Positions 22,501 to 27,399 of a stretch of 64,000 bases of DNA are shown in pieces. Numbering within the stretch: the first letter of the stretch is position 1; every line of letters begins with the position of its first letter. The position numbers and the translations under genes were made by a program. The DNA is taken from contig OX465584.1 in NCBI GenBank assembly GCA_950022655.1, positions 62,622,841 through 62,686,840 of the forward strand, read 5' to 3'. The notes beneath the pieces were generated by a model, which saw only the letters and a program-made list of their open reading frames with translations, was not told where the DNA came from and ran no database searches. The DNA is from Alentia gelatinosa (Eukaryota > Annelida > Polychaeta > Phyllodocida > Polynoidae).

Positions 22501-22779
22501 CCAAGGCGGCTTGTCCTTGGCTTGACCTTCAGTCTCCTTGACTTGCCCTTGAGTGTCGCCGTTTTCGCTGCCCGACCCACTTCCAGTGACACTACCCGTG
22601 TCGCTGACCGCATCGGGGCCTGGGCTCTGCTCGAACATCTGAGCCCGCTGGTGGACCATGCTCTTGGTGATGGACTTGAGGCTCTCGCGGCTGGAGAGCG
22701 ACTCGTGGCCAGAGTCGCTGGCGCCCGCCCGGCGTAGAGGTCGCGGGGTCACGGACTCCTCCTCCTGTGACACATCCAT
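1382..22779 (-). CDS. DENND2: DENND2-like DENN-domain Rab GEF (3' partial)
   Basis: DENN-domain protein of the DENND2 type. Mammalian DENND2 proteins are guanine-nucleotide exchange factors for Rab9 (DENND2B also for Rab13) in membrane traffic; the same role here is inferred. Coding exons: 22779-20867, 17180-16892, 13839-13714, 10028-9932, 9116-9043, 8195-8055, 6036-5957, 5022-4953, 2446-2369 and 1501-1382. All introns are GT-AG, all phases match, and the 996 joined codons are open. Residues 1-638 are Pro/Lys/Ser-rich with an 11-residue repeat (about 306-391) and the DENND2-like PPKPPRTFAHDVY (about 482-495). uDENN motifs are HLFDYAMVVGL, ETIAEFCFPDAGHWRPV and EDFFFVLTSADGARQYGYCRRLL; LPEVYCCVSALGASGFY opens the core. 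The rest of cDENN, dDENN and the stop are beyond the left edge. The start is the ATG at 22779 (ACCATGG), with an in-frame TAA just upstream. The paralogue (2A, 2B, 2C or 2D) cannot be assigned. Confidence 0.9.
1724..1888. mobile_element. TA-flanked MITE with CAGTAGAACC termini
   Basis: 165 bp between TA dinucleotides (1722-1723 and 1889-1890). The left end is CAGTAGAACCCTGC; the right end is the complement, GTTCTACTG. Inside, GTGTCYGCTWACA..GGGGT phrases repeat. TA duplication and short TIRs fit a Tc1/mariner-driven element (inference). A longer relative is at 38,456-39,028. Confidence 0.7.
2142..2353. mobile_element. MITE with GGGCCCGTTTAATA termini, copy 1
   Basis: About 212 bp. The left arm GGGCCCGTTTAATAATCTAG continues to GACCCTTTTCTG; the right arm is the complement (CAGAAAAGGGTC to TTAAACGGGCCC). 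Arms of about 45 bp pair imperfectly. Other copies are at 11,541-12,122 (interrupted) and 24,453-24,676. The CAGGGGCC-like ends of those copies resemble hAT termini, but I saw no clear 8-bp duplication. Confidence 0.75.
2369..2446 (-). CDS. DENND2: DENND2-like coding exon 9 (cDENN start)
   Basis: 78 nt, 26 codons, phase 0: PPGSQNRLPEVYCCVSALGA SGFYQQ. RLPEVYC is the conserved entry into the DENN core. Acceptor TGTTTCAG and donor CAGCAG|GTAAGA. Confidence 0.92.
2776..2794. repeat. Poly-C tract (19 C)
   Basis: Homopolymer of 19 C. Similar plus-strand C runs occur at 4011-4033 (23), 8452-8469 (18), 41,915-41,931 (17), 45,533-45,555 (23) and 49,369-49,383 (15). Such runs are prone to length error in assembly. 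Confidence 0.95.
2795..4950. other. Intron 8 sequence with no gene seen
   Basis: Between exons 9 and 8 of the DENND2-like gene. AT-rich, with one 23-C run at 4011-4033 and AT-rich low-complexity sequence at 4190-4420. I saw no coding signature, RNA gene or clear mobile element. Confidence 0.6.
4953..5022 (-). CDS. DENND2: DENND2-like coding exon 8 (uDENN)
   Basis: 70 nt: completes Thr, then EDFFFVLTSADGARQYGYCR RLL, matching the FVLT..DG.R.(Y/F)GYCRRLL signature of DENND2. Acceptor TTTGCTGACAG and donor CTCCTG|GTAATA. A decayed reverse-transcriptase fragment of a retrotransposon starts only about 20 nt beyond the acceptor, on the opposite strand. Confidence 0.93.
5043..5398 (+). pseudogene. 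Non-LTR retrotransposon reverse-transcriptase fragment
   Basis: Conceptual translation gives ILYESGIDGKMVKVINNMYK and, after an AT-rich interruption, SCISMNGKHSDFF then GVKQGGHLPSLLFSLFVIDI. This matches the reverse-transcriptase stretch with G(V/I)(R/K)QG..LSP.LF..(F/Y)I.D of LINE-type elements. The interruption (5106-5250) holds two similar AT-rich blocks, each followed by a repeat of AACATGTACAAAGA, so a local duplication broke the frame. The catalytic YADD region is absent. Dead fragment. Confidence 0.75.
5430..5777. mobile_element. Foldback element, subfamily F1
   Basis: A hairpin (about 5431-5585) with arms ATAGAACTGAATCGAGAATC and complement, and a loop area holding CATCAAGGCGAAGCC, is followed by a box that starts AATCTCACCCC and ends ATTCCTATGGCTAAACTTG then GGGGTGAGATAAA (5777). 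Close copies are at 42,145-42,420 and 57,108-57,476. Confidence 0.7.
5957..6036 (-). CDS. DENND2: DENND2-like coding exon 7 (uDENN)
   Basis: 80 nt: LPAGIETIAEFCFPDAGHWR PVTQAQ plus two bases of Thr. IAEFCFPDA..W is the hallmark of uDENN. Acceptor CTCCCTACAG and donor CAGAC|GTAAGT. Confidence 0.92.
6114..6500. mobile_element. Foldback element, subfamily F4
   Basis: The box TTTATCCTAGCCCTCATAAA...CCATAGGTTTAACATT (6114-6155) to GGGGTAGGATAAA (about 6336) is followed by a hairpin. Its arms are AAACCAAATGAGAGTTAGCC (about 6348-6367) and the complement (about 6470-6489), with CGAGGC-type sequence near the loop. Relatives are at 36,785-37,135 and 60,230-60,600. Confidence 0.7.
6788..6914. repeat. 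Imperfect hairpin ending GAACGACC / GGTCGTTC
   Basis: Inverted repeat with outer arms GAACGACCTGACCATACTG and GCATGGTGGGTCGTTC and inner arms GTTCGTACGGAAC / GTTCCGTACGAAC around CGAGGCGTTTACACAGA. A similar hairpin is at 19,550-19,675. Confidence 0.7.
7126..7345 (-). repeat. Dispersed ~230-350-bp repeat, copy 1
   Basis: Reverse-complement match to two plus-strand copies at about 46,255-46,620 and 46,932-47,275. Shared phrases include CTAGGAGCAAATA, GTAACCCACTTGCACCCAGT and GAGGTATTTTGGTCTT. No ORF or terminal signature recognised. Confidence 0.7.
7345..8054 (-). repeat. ~41-bp tandem array built from an exon's splice-donor region
   Basis: About 17 degenerate units of 37-46 bp that read, on the gene strand, CAGACCAG|GCAAGTCTAATTC then AGACCTYTAGTTAAAAA. 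The array abuts the donor of the exon at 8195-8055 (CAGACCAG|GTGAGTC). Most units carry GC in place of GT, which happens to match the consensus of GC-type donors (AG|GCAAGT). The unit near 7850 keeps GTGAGT and the unit near 7610 has GTAAGT. Confidence 0.85.
8055..8195 (-). CDS. DENND2: DENND2-like coding exon 6 (uDENN start)
   Basis: 141 nt, 47 codons, phase 0 at both ends. YATLEYTREQ leads into HLFDYAMVVGLEKDPETTKY and HIMYKYPDQ, the opening strand of the upstream DENN module. Acceptor TTCTGGCAG and donor GACCAG|GTGAGT. The intron that follows starts with about 17 tandem copies of this donor region. Confidence 0.9.
8726..8860. repeat. ~130-bp direct repeat flanking exon 5, copy 1
   Basis: Nearly the same sequence as 9216-9345, starting ATATACCTGTGTGCGAATGT and including GCAGTAATAATAATGTTCGTG. 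The two copies bracket the 74-nt exon at 9116-9043. Confidence 0.85.
8914..8974. repeat. Perfect-like hairpin, ~23-bp stem
   Basis: CAGTCGTCAATTTCATACGG (8914 onward) pairs with CCGTATGAAATCGACGACTG (ending 8974), with a ~15-nt loop CACCTAGGGCGG. Intronic. It resembles the foldback hairpins elsewhere in the window but lacks their boxes. Confidence 0.8.
9043..9116 (-). CDS. DENND2: DENND2-like coding exon 5
   Basis: 74 nt. It completes Asp, then EDSQVDIEEHQKRLAHVSSI ending KEKQ, a charged helix just before uDENN. Acceptor GTGTTTTCAG and donor AAACAG|GTGACA. It lies between two copies of a ~130-bp direct repeat (about 8726-8860 and 9216-9345). Confidence 0.85.
9216..9345. repeat. ~130-bp direct repeat flanking exon 5, copy 2
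   Basis: Second copy of the 8726-8860 sequence, in the same orientation, on the upstream side of the 74-nt exon. Confidence 0.85.
9932..10028 (-). CDS. DENND2: DENND2-like coding exon 4
   Basis: 97 nt: VREKVSRAYSILRRRAPLSP onward to LSPEE plus one base of a split Asp codon. Acceptor AAAACTCAG and donor GGAGG|GTGAGTT. Basic helix-like start, then a Pro/Glu linker. Confidence 0.88.
10029..11095. other. Intron 3 proximal part, no gene seen
   Basis: AT-rich intron. The only structure noticed is a short duplicated phrase, GCAATATGTACGCYRTATTAAC, at about 10,076 and 10,397. Confidence 0.5.
11098..11235. mobile_element. Foldback-family box, degenerate
   Basis: ATCTTAGCCTGGTATAAACGC, then CAATGGCTTAACATTAGGAA and a final GAGATAAAATCAG. 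It has the internal box and a variant terminal box (compare 45,885-46,137, which has ACCAGGCTAAGATAAA). Confidence 0.5.
11541..12122. mobile_element. GGGCCC MITE copy 2, split by a long hairpin
   Basis: The left end GGGGCCCGTTTAATAATCTAG (11,541-11,561) and the rest of the MITE (about 11,975-12,122, ending TTAAACAGGCCCC) are separated by about 410 bp. The insert holds a hairpin of about 70-bp arms (11,572-11,645 against 11,660-11,735): GGAATAGAGGGAAACTATG pairs with the stretch ending GGTTTCCCTATTCC. The loop is CAAGGCGTCAGCCACG. Confidence 0.7.
12890..13713. repeat. ~135-bp tandem units abutting a splice donor, split by a LINE remnant
   Basis: Three partial-to-full units share CGCTCAGTGAGAACCC, GCTTAACAGGCAACGTGTGC, GAAGGTACGACAACTGAAT and GGCTCGTCAAACCCGGCCAC. 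The last unit runs into the donor of the exon at 13839-13714. A LINE-like remnant (about 13,020-13,385) lies between units one and two. Confidence 0.75.
13100..13385 (+). pseudogene. Non-LTR retrotransposon 3' remnant
   Basis: Translation of 13,110-13,258 gives AAYIEWNEFDANIQNCALEL FKRKLNHALS, like the C-terminal W(N)xLPxxI....FKxxLK stretch of LINE reverse-transcriptase proteins. An AT-rich 3' end with TGAAATAAAAAAAATGC follows. 5' truncated and inactive. Confidence 0.55.
13714..13839 (-). CDS. DENND2: DENND2-like coding exon 3
   Basis: 126 nt, 42 codons, phase 0 at both ends: KFRSPSFNTK to FRASIARKKLPS, a basic linker before the DENN module. Acceptor CTGTTACAG and donor CCCTCG|GTGAGTGG. 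An internal GTAAGA at 13730 is a weaker donor and would put the next exon out of frame. The intron side of the true donor is tandemly repeated. Confidence 0.88.
14480..14600. repeat. Foldback hairpin, subfamily F6
   Basis: Inverted arms GAATAAATACTAGACGACCC...GAGAATCAACTTGGATTTA and the complement CATAAATCCAAATTGAGTCTCG, with sequence resembling the other foldback elements. No box is attached on this side. Confidence 0.55.
14640..15380. mobile_element. Foldback element F2 interrupted by a MITE
   Basis: The hairpin GAGCTCGTATTCCATCGAGT / ACATGGGATCGAGCTC, with GGCAAAGCCGCGTG in the loop area, is followed by TTTATCTCACCC, then GTTAAGTCTATGG and GGGGTGAGATAA (to 15,379). The MITE at 14,866-15,299 is inserted inside the box. 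The uninterrupted version at 39,450-39,770 shows the empty site. Confidence 0.75.
14866..15299. mobile_element. MITE with CAGGGATG termini, 6-bp TSD, copy 1
   Basis: 434 bp with termini CAGGGATGCTAGTT and AACTGGCATCCCTG (14-bp TIR with one mismatch). Target duplication ATTTCC at 14,860-14,865 and 15,300-15,305. CAGGG ends recall hAT elements, but the duplication is 6 bp rather than 8. No ORF. Copies are at 26,210-26,642 and 35,061-35,434. Confidence 0.9.
15410..15700. mobile_element. Foldback element, subfamily F3, copy 1
   Basis: Box TTATCTCACCCCGGTATTC, CCATAGGCTTAACGTTTAG, then GGGGTGAGATAAAATC (to about 15,560), followed by a hairpin: GATGAAAATAACTTGGTCCG pairs with GTACGCAAGTTATTTTCATC. 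The loop area has CAGCCTCGCTTTGTGAA. The second copy is at 19,040-19,325. Confidence 0.75.
16380..16435 (+). repeat. Degenerate Penelope/hammerhead-like motif
   Basis: CCTAAAGAAGTTAC...TACCGAAACATGTCGG has the spacing of CTGANGA...GAAAC...GTC but has lost the core CTGATGA. At most a decayed relative of the motif at 1071-1130. Confidence 0.25.
16545..16860 (-). mobile_element. Dispersed ~330-bp element, family D, copy 1
   Basis: Minus-strand copy of the element at 60,600-60,915. Shared phrases are GGAGATTGATACCTTCTCAC, GATCTTAATCGGGTCACAGT, GGAGGAGGTATAGGGTTACAGG, CATAAACAGGAGATTCTGTTC, GACAAGTCTTTGATTCATGG and CAAAGACTTGAGCAAGTCTA. Part copies are at 29,910-30,112 and 56,320-56,945. It lies just inside the intron after the exon at 17180-16892. 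Confidence 0.75.
16892..17180 (-). CDS. DENND2: DENND2-like coding exon 2
   Basis: 289 nt, acceptor AAACACAG and donor AGACAG|GTGAGC. It completes a split Ser codon, then codes for 96 residues starting YERHHDIIPIKTYRDQ and ending TMGRRQ. It contains SDEYLYADP, DPVYQDPVD and DEEGYAIPD, short acidic Tyr motifs of a kind that can be phosphorylated (inference). Confidence 0.88.
17190..18980. other. Intron 1, 3' part, no gene seen
   Basis: AT-rich unique intron sequence with short poly-A/T runs (17,228-17,250; 17,980-18,010). No coding, RNA or transposon signature recognised. Confidence 0.5.
19040..19325. mobile_element. Foldback element, subfamily F3, copy 2
   Basis: Box ATTATCTCACACCGGTAG, CTATAGGCTTAACTTTAGG, then GGGGTGAGATAAAATCAG; the hairpin ATGAAAATGACTTGGTCCGC pairs with GCACCAAGTTATTTTCATCG. 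The loop area is GTTTGCCTTTGTGAA. Clearly related to 15,410-15,700. Confidence 0.75.
19550..19675. repeat. Hairpin ending GAACGACC/GATCGTTC
   Basis: GAACGACCCACCATGCTTGT pairs with ACAGCATGGTAGATCGTTC, with inner arms TGCTACAAAACTCGATGG / CCATCTTATTTTGTAGCA. The loop area is GGCCTAGGGCCTCG. Relative of 6788-6914. Confidence 0.7.
19680..20100. mobile_element. Dispersed palindromic element, family C, copy 1
   Basis: Starts TATTATCCATCGTATACAAA and includes TGGTATACGG phrases. It ends in a hairpin GTAAACCACTCGAGGTTGAC-type / GTCAACCTCTCGTGGTTTAC, followed by CCATCGATTATTGTCTAT. The second copy is at 43,560-44,115. No TIR or TSD defined. Confidence 0.65.
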
Positions 22780-22852
22780 GGTCTGGTTACCAAGCATCAG
22801 GCTCTGGTAGTCGTGCAGTTAACCACTCAGCCATACTGGGGAGGAGGCACAT
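20867..22852 (-). CDS. DENND2: DENND2-like first coding exon (5' UTR tail plus 638 codons)
   Basis: The acceptor TCTTTCAG ends at 22853 and the donor is CCCAG|GTAAGT, with the last exon base at 20867. The 73 bases from 22852 to 22780 are 5' UTR. Coding starts at 22779 (MDVSQEEESV) and ends with two bases of a split Ser codon. The protein is low-complexity: SDSGHESLSSRESLKS near the N terminus, then many PxxP and KPPR motifs that could bind SH3 domains, an 11-residue repeat, PEWLKRRNELMKTRSVSDPG (about 394-413), PPKPPRTFAHDVY, and a Pro/Arg-rich end. GC is much higher than in the neighbouring introns. An upstream in-frame ATG at 22797 would add six residues (MLGNQT) but has a weaker context. 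Confidence 0.9.
21605..21860 (-). repeat. In-frame 33-bp coding repeat in DENND2-like exon
   Basis: About eight copies of an 11-codon unit (KPEILTEKPSG with I/V and S/N/G variation; one unit shortened to TEKPEIL). The unit length is a multiple of three, so copy-number change keeps the frame. The reverse strand is also open over this stretch (a Ser/Gly/Phe-rich shadow), which is a by-product of the repeat. Confidence 0.9.
22787..22852 (-). promoter_or_regulatory. uORF in the 5' UTR of the DENND2-like gene
   Basis: The ATG at the first base of the spliced exon (22852) opens a 21-codon reading frame that ends TGG-TAA, with the stop at 22789-22787. The stop lies 7 nt before the preferred start ATG (22779). 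A second in-frame ATG is at codon 7. This layout fits translation control by reinitiation or leaky scanning. It depends on the upstream exon, which I could not place. Confidence 0.5.
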
Positions 22853-22853
22853 C

Positions 22854-23040
22854 TGAAAGAGGCAAGACACACTTTAGTAAATGCATAATGTGAGAAATGA
22901 AGGAGTTATGTAGGTCCATTTTACACATGTGTCCAGTATAGGATGAACGAAAAATAAATAGAACATTGGTGAACTCGGATGTCCGTATCGCAATTGATAT
23001 TATGCTGAAAAAACACTTTTAAAACAAAGAAGGATTTGCA
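22854..23040. other. Intron upstream of the first coding exon
   Basis: Contains the polypyrimidine-rich acceptor TGTGTCTTGCCTCTTTCAG for the exon that begins at 22852. Its presence shows that at least one non-coding exon lies further right. Confidence 0.6.
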
Positions 23041-23325
23041 CTGAATGAGAAAGGTGGTTGTGCACCACACTACATAGACATGGTATGAGAAGGACTGGCC
23101 TCTGATATAGCAGTTAGTCCACCACTGCTGGGGATGAAGGAGAAAGGTGGCTGCACAACACACCACATAGACAAGGACTGGCCTTTGATATAGCAGCAAA
23201 TCTACCACTGCTGGGGATGAAGGAGAAAGGTGGCTGCACACCACACCACATACACATGGTATGAAAAGGACTGGCCTTTAATATAGCAGTAAATCTACCA
23301 CTGCTGGGGATGAAGGAGAAAATAT
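23040..23325 (-). repeat. Three tandem copies of the SINE-A central domain
   Basis: Three ~90-bp copies of the block AGACATGGTATGAGAAGGAC...CTACCACTGCTGGGGATGAA, one with a deletion. The tRNA head and tail are missing, so only the central domain has been amplified. Confidence 0.8.
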
Positions 23326-23559
23326 AACAACAGCAGCCTACAATGCGGATATCCTCTGTTTGAATTCCTATTAAAGTTACATCCTCAACATAAATATCTC
23401 AATCAAAAACAACCAGAGGAGAAGTCGTGGGGGGGGGCGGGCTACATAAATCCAGTCCTTATCTCCCCACCATGCTAAAGTCAATCTCGTGTGTCTAAAT
23501 AAAGACACTCCTACGAGTTATGGACGGAATGCCAGCGTGTGGTATTTCTCTCCGCAGAA

Positions 23560-23715
23560 GCTGCGCCGACAATTACGCTGATTAATCATTGGTGGAGGCG
23601 GCGCCTTTGTTTGCTGATCGCTAATTAGCGAGCGGAGCTGGGCGAGCGACACATCAGAGATCGGAGGTGGCGACAAGGAAGCGGCACTCGCCACAGCGAC
23701 AGTCTCTGACGGGAG
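23560..23715. promoter_or_regulatory. Candidate homeodomain-site cluster upstream of the coding exon
   Basis: Unique GC-richer sequence with the palindromes TGATTAATCA (23,579-23,588) and CGCTAATTAGCG (23,619-23,630), both of homeodomain type, plus GGAGGCGGCGCC. It lies about 0.8 kb upstream of the first coding exon. Function is inference only. Confidence 0.3.
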
Positions 23716-23797
23716 GTGTCCAGGAAGGCCACCAGGGGCCACCACGTGTCATCCTCATACACAATCTCCCAGCAGAGACTTCGTGCTGCTCAGACTT
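23716..23797. repeat. 82-bp direct repeat, copy 1
   Basis: AGGTGTCCAGGAAGGCCACC to GCTGCTCAGACT, repeated at 24,696-24,778 with few changes. The ~900 bp between them looks like a segment flanked by a long duplication. The repeat includes CCACCAGGGGCCACC, which loosely resembles a CTCF core site. Confidence 0.8.
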
Positions 23798-24129
23798 ACT
23801 TTAGACTGGGTCCCAGCAACGAGTATAGACAAAGACTTTGTCCATACTCGTTGGTCCCAGTCGGAATCAATATTAGGATGGTGCGATGCGAATTTTTCAG
23901 TCCCTAGCCTGGAAGCCTGGCCTATGTGCTTACTCATATTATAGGCCAGGTAACGCTTCCATTTTTCTGGTGCAGCATGGGTAACAGTGTTCAGCTAGTA
24001 CTAAGCTGGTTTTTAGAATACATTCTAATGAATTATCATTTACCTTTTGAAAGGTTGCCATTACTTCATTTTTTATCATCCTTTTTATTTAAGAAAAAAG
24101 AAATTTTATTATCCTTTATTATCAACTTT

Positions 24130-24290
24130 TGTTTGTTTGTTTGGGCAGTTTAACGTCCAATTTGCTTAATTAGACTTACTTTTGGTTTGTCCGAATCTAT
24201 GAGATGAATGTAGGTAGAAATCCTACCCCTACACATTTACGGGTGGGATTTCTACCTGCATTCAACTGAAGTAGAAATAAGGTATTTGGG
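24130..24290 (-). mobile_element. SINE-A tail fragment
   Basis: GTTTAACGTCCAATTTGCTT...GATGAATGTAGGTAGAAATC then CCCCTACACATTTAC. Tail region only. Confidence 0.6.
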
Positions 24291-24452
24291 GAACATCGTG
24301 AGGGAGAGAGGCACTCTCCTACCAGAGATCCTGCTGGGAGAGTGGGAGAGAGGTTGTGCTGGTTATCCTTGCCACTGCAAATAAGTGGGGAACCAGCGAA
24401 AGGTCAAAGTCGCTTATAGCTGGGCGTTACTAGTCCTATATTTCATTGGGAA

Positions 24453-24676
24453 CCAGGGGATTGTTTCATAATCTAGGATCGTACATGAAGAACCTTTTCT
24501 GTACCTCGTACAAGGGTTATCGTCTAATAATATTTAAGTCTGTTGGCTAAGACAATATTGGCTGTCCATAAGGTGGTCTATAAGTGTTCAATGAAATTGA
24601 CCCGCATTGTCCCTGGGTCTGTATGGCGTACAGAAAAGGGTCTACATGTACGATCCTGGATTGTGAAACAGGCCCC
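24453..24676. mobile_element. GGGCCC-type MITE, copy 3
   Basis: CAGGGGATTGTTTCATAATC...GTACCTCGTACAAGGGTTAT...GAAACAGGCCCCTG, about 224 bp, with inverted arms as in the copy at 2142-2353. Confidence 0.75.
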
Positions 24677-24695
24677 TGTCTACTCTATTACGAGA

Positions 24696-24778
24696 GGTGT
24701 CTAGGATGACCACCAGGGGCCACCCACGTGTCATCCTCATACACAATCTCCCAGCAGAGACTTCGTGCTGCTCAGACT
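24696..24778. repeat. 82-bp direct repeat, copy 2
   Basis: Second copy of 23,716-23,797. Confidence 0.8.
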
Positions 24779-25779
24779 AAAGGGCTGGTTCCACCAACAC
24801 ACAAGATATAGCGAGATTGGTCACAATTCTGCTGTCTTGCTAAATCTTGCTAGGTTTTGAGTAATCTGTGCATATTTGCCATGATGCAATAATCTGGTTA
24901 AGCACATTCGCCGCATTCTTGTTGCAATATGCAGCGATATGTTTGCAATAGATCTTGAGGCATCGCTGTGGTGGAGCACCAAATTATACACATGACATCG
25001 TGAAAAAAGTACGCGTATGATTGCACGTGAAGTATCGTGGGAAAGGTGGTAAGACATATCGCGACAATGTAAGATATAACAGCCATTTATAAATATATTT
25101 ATAAAGATGTTTATAAAGGCCTTTGGAACCAGCCCTTTATAAAGGTAGGTGTCATTGGGAAGAGAGAATGGTAATCTTTTTTTTATCATTCAATAACCAT
25201 TAAAGACAAAAGCAATCGCCTATTGGCGTTCTTCCTTACAGTTGTCAAAGGACAATACATAGACACAAACAAGACACACAAAAACACATCAACACAGTTC
25301 AAACTATGTATCTTACGCAAGATAGGTCAATTTTTGTTATAATATAAACATTATTCAATTCTACACTGTAAACTCTGTAATGGTAGTAGGGATGAATCGG
25401 AAACACATGTCGATGGCTTACAGGCTTTATACTGTTCCGGATTTAGCTGACAAAGTGACACCTATCATGACATATCACAGTCCACCTTTTAACGCTATCA
25501 GTGGTGGCATTACAGATAAGACTATTTACTGGGGTGATATGTCGGTTTGTGTACAAAGATAGCACGACCTAAAAGCATTAATCTTCTGTGTGTACAAACA
25601 TAATTACAGATTTTCATTCCTGACAATTATAATGTAGATATTGCATTTAAACATGTTATTTTCATACCAACTTTTTTTTTTTAGATAAAGATGGTTGATA
25701 AACTGGTGATGCATGTAACCTATATCCATTTTTATAACAAGAAGGAATTACATCAAAACCTGTAGCTGCCTAAAATGCG

Positions 25780-25965
25780 CCATTCAGTTCAGTAGTGGAG
25801 TAATCTCATGAGGCAAAGCAGAGTGAGATTATGTAGCAAACGAAAATGATTGATTTATTTTCAGTGGCTATGGATCGAGTGCGGTTCAGATCTTATCTCC
25901 CCCCTATCACTGACTGATTGCTTAATGTTTCTGACATTATCGCCCATCGAGTTGGGTTTTTATTT
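25780..25965. mobile_element. Degenerate foldback element
   Basis: GTGGAGTAATCTCATGAGGC, AAAGCAGAGTGAGATTATGT (loop AGGCAAAGC), then GATCGAGTGCGGTTCAGATC, TTATCTCCCCCC and ACATTATCGCCCATCGAG. Same plan as F1/F2 but decayed. Confidence 0.5.
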
Positions 25966-26203
25966 AAAGTACATGTACTTCATGGGATGAATAAGATGAA
26001 TGTAGGTAGACATCTCGCCCCTACACATTTACCTAGGTCAGAGTTCTTTTACTTCCCACACCACATAGACATGGTATGAGAGGGACTGGCCTTTGATATA
26101 GCAGTAAATTTACCACTGCTGGGGATCAAGGAGGAAGGTGGATGCACACCACACCACAGAGACATGGTATGAGGAGGACTGGTCTTTGATATAGTAGTAA
26201 ATC

Positions 26204-27283
26204 GGTTATCAGGGATGCTAGTTGGGGTCAGAAGAAATTCCTACATGGGGACTGAGGCCAGTCTATGTATCACCTAAAACGCACATGGTGTATGGGGAAT
26301 CCCCATCACTCTCCTAGCAGATTCTTGGGCATATATTTTAAGCCAATCAGAAGTCAGTATTCAAGTTTGCCCTTATCTGTAGGAGCATTTCCTACAGGAA
26401 TCCTACCATCCTACAGCTGTAGGTTGGAGCACTGGGATCCATAGGGCCTCTAACTGAGTGTACTGGGGTAGATAAATTCGGAATTTTGAAAGATCACAGA
26501 ACAAGTTTATCTAAGATTTAGATTTCAGGGAACCTGGAGTCTATTTTATTCTCAAAACATACAATTTCTTGAATTTTTCATCACTTTGAGACTAAAATGA
26601 AAATCCTACATGTAGGCAAAATCCTACAAACTGGCATCCCTGGGTTATGTCTAAAGTGCCACAAAAGGACTCCAATTCCAGTCCTACATGCTCGAGCAGG
26701 TCTCCCATTACTATGTCATAGAAGAGTGGCCCATCTAAAGAACTTCATGTTCAAACGTGCACAAGTCATGAAGAATTTAGTCCAAAACCCATTACCATCA
26801 AGAGCACATGATGCTCCTTTAATGCATGTTAACAGACCAAATTGTCTAGCCTACATGAAGTCGATAGAATTCCATGGTGGCTGTACCTGGATGAACTTCC
26901 GCCACTAGTTCGCAACATCCCAACCTATAAATACTTTAAAAGTATCACCAAAAAATTGTTATCGGAAACTATACCTCATCTTGTCTAGCGCCATTTTACT
27001 TACTTGATTTATTTTTTTGTCAACGTTTCTCTTCCCATTACCATGTTGTATTATAGGTGAGAAATGATGTGTATTCCTTAGACTTTGGAAATTTCAACAT
27101 TATTTAACAGTGTTCCATCCATTGTTATTCTTGTAAGGTAGGCCTGGTAATGAAAACGAGTTGCCATGCTAGCAGCTGATACCGTGGCCGCTATATTGAC
27201 TACATGTTCCAGTATTGTCAAATTCCCTTGAAGTTGTAAACTACCTCAGTCAATAAAGAAATCTATACCAAAAAAATCAAAAA
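26204..27283 (+). pseudogene. 5'-truncated LINE 3' end, inserted in a SINE
   Basis: After the internal MITE, translation gives CHKRTPIPVLHARAGLPLLC HRRVAHLKNFMFKRAQ, then RAHDAPLMHVNRPNCLAYMK and SIEFHGGCTWMNF, matching the C-terminal region of non-LTR retrotransposon polymerase proteins (AGLPPL..RR..HL..FMFKR, W(N)xLP). The 3' end is ATCAAAAAAAATC. No catalytic domain remains. Confidence 0.7.
26210..26642. mobile_element. CAGGGATG MITE, 6-bp TSD, copy 2
   Basis: 433 bp, about 95% like copy 1 by eye. Target duplication GGTTAT at 26,204-26,209 and 26,643-26,648. It sits at the very 5' end of the truncated LINE. Confidence 0.9.
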
Positions 27284-27399
27284 AAATCTACCACTGCTGG
27301 GGGTGAAGGAGAAAGGACTCAAACCCTCATAGTCCGACAACCTTGGGATTACGAGTCCAGTGCTCTTTACCACTGAGCTAACTCCCCACCCCGCCCCTG

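Noticed and set aside
22801..22845. tRNA A-box-like TGGCTGAGTGGTTAA in the 5' UTR
   Set aside because: No B box or cloverleaf follows; likely chance or an old SINE trace.
25380..25562. 60-aa ORF in unique sequence (MVVGMNRKHMSMAYRLYTVP...)
   Set aside because: No recognisable family, no splice context, and length within chance expectation for AT-rich DNA.
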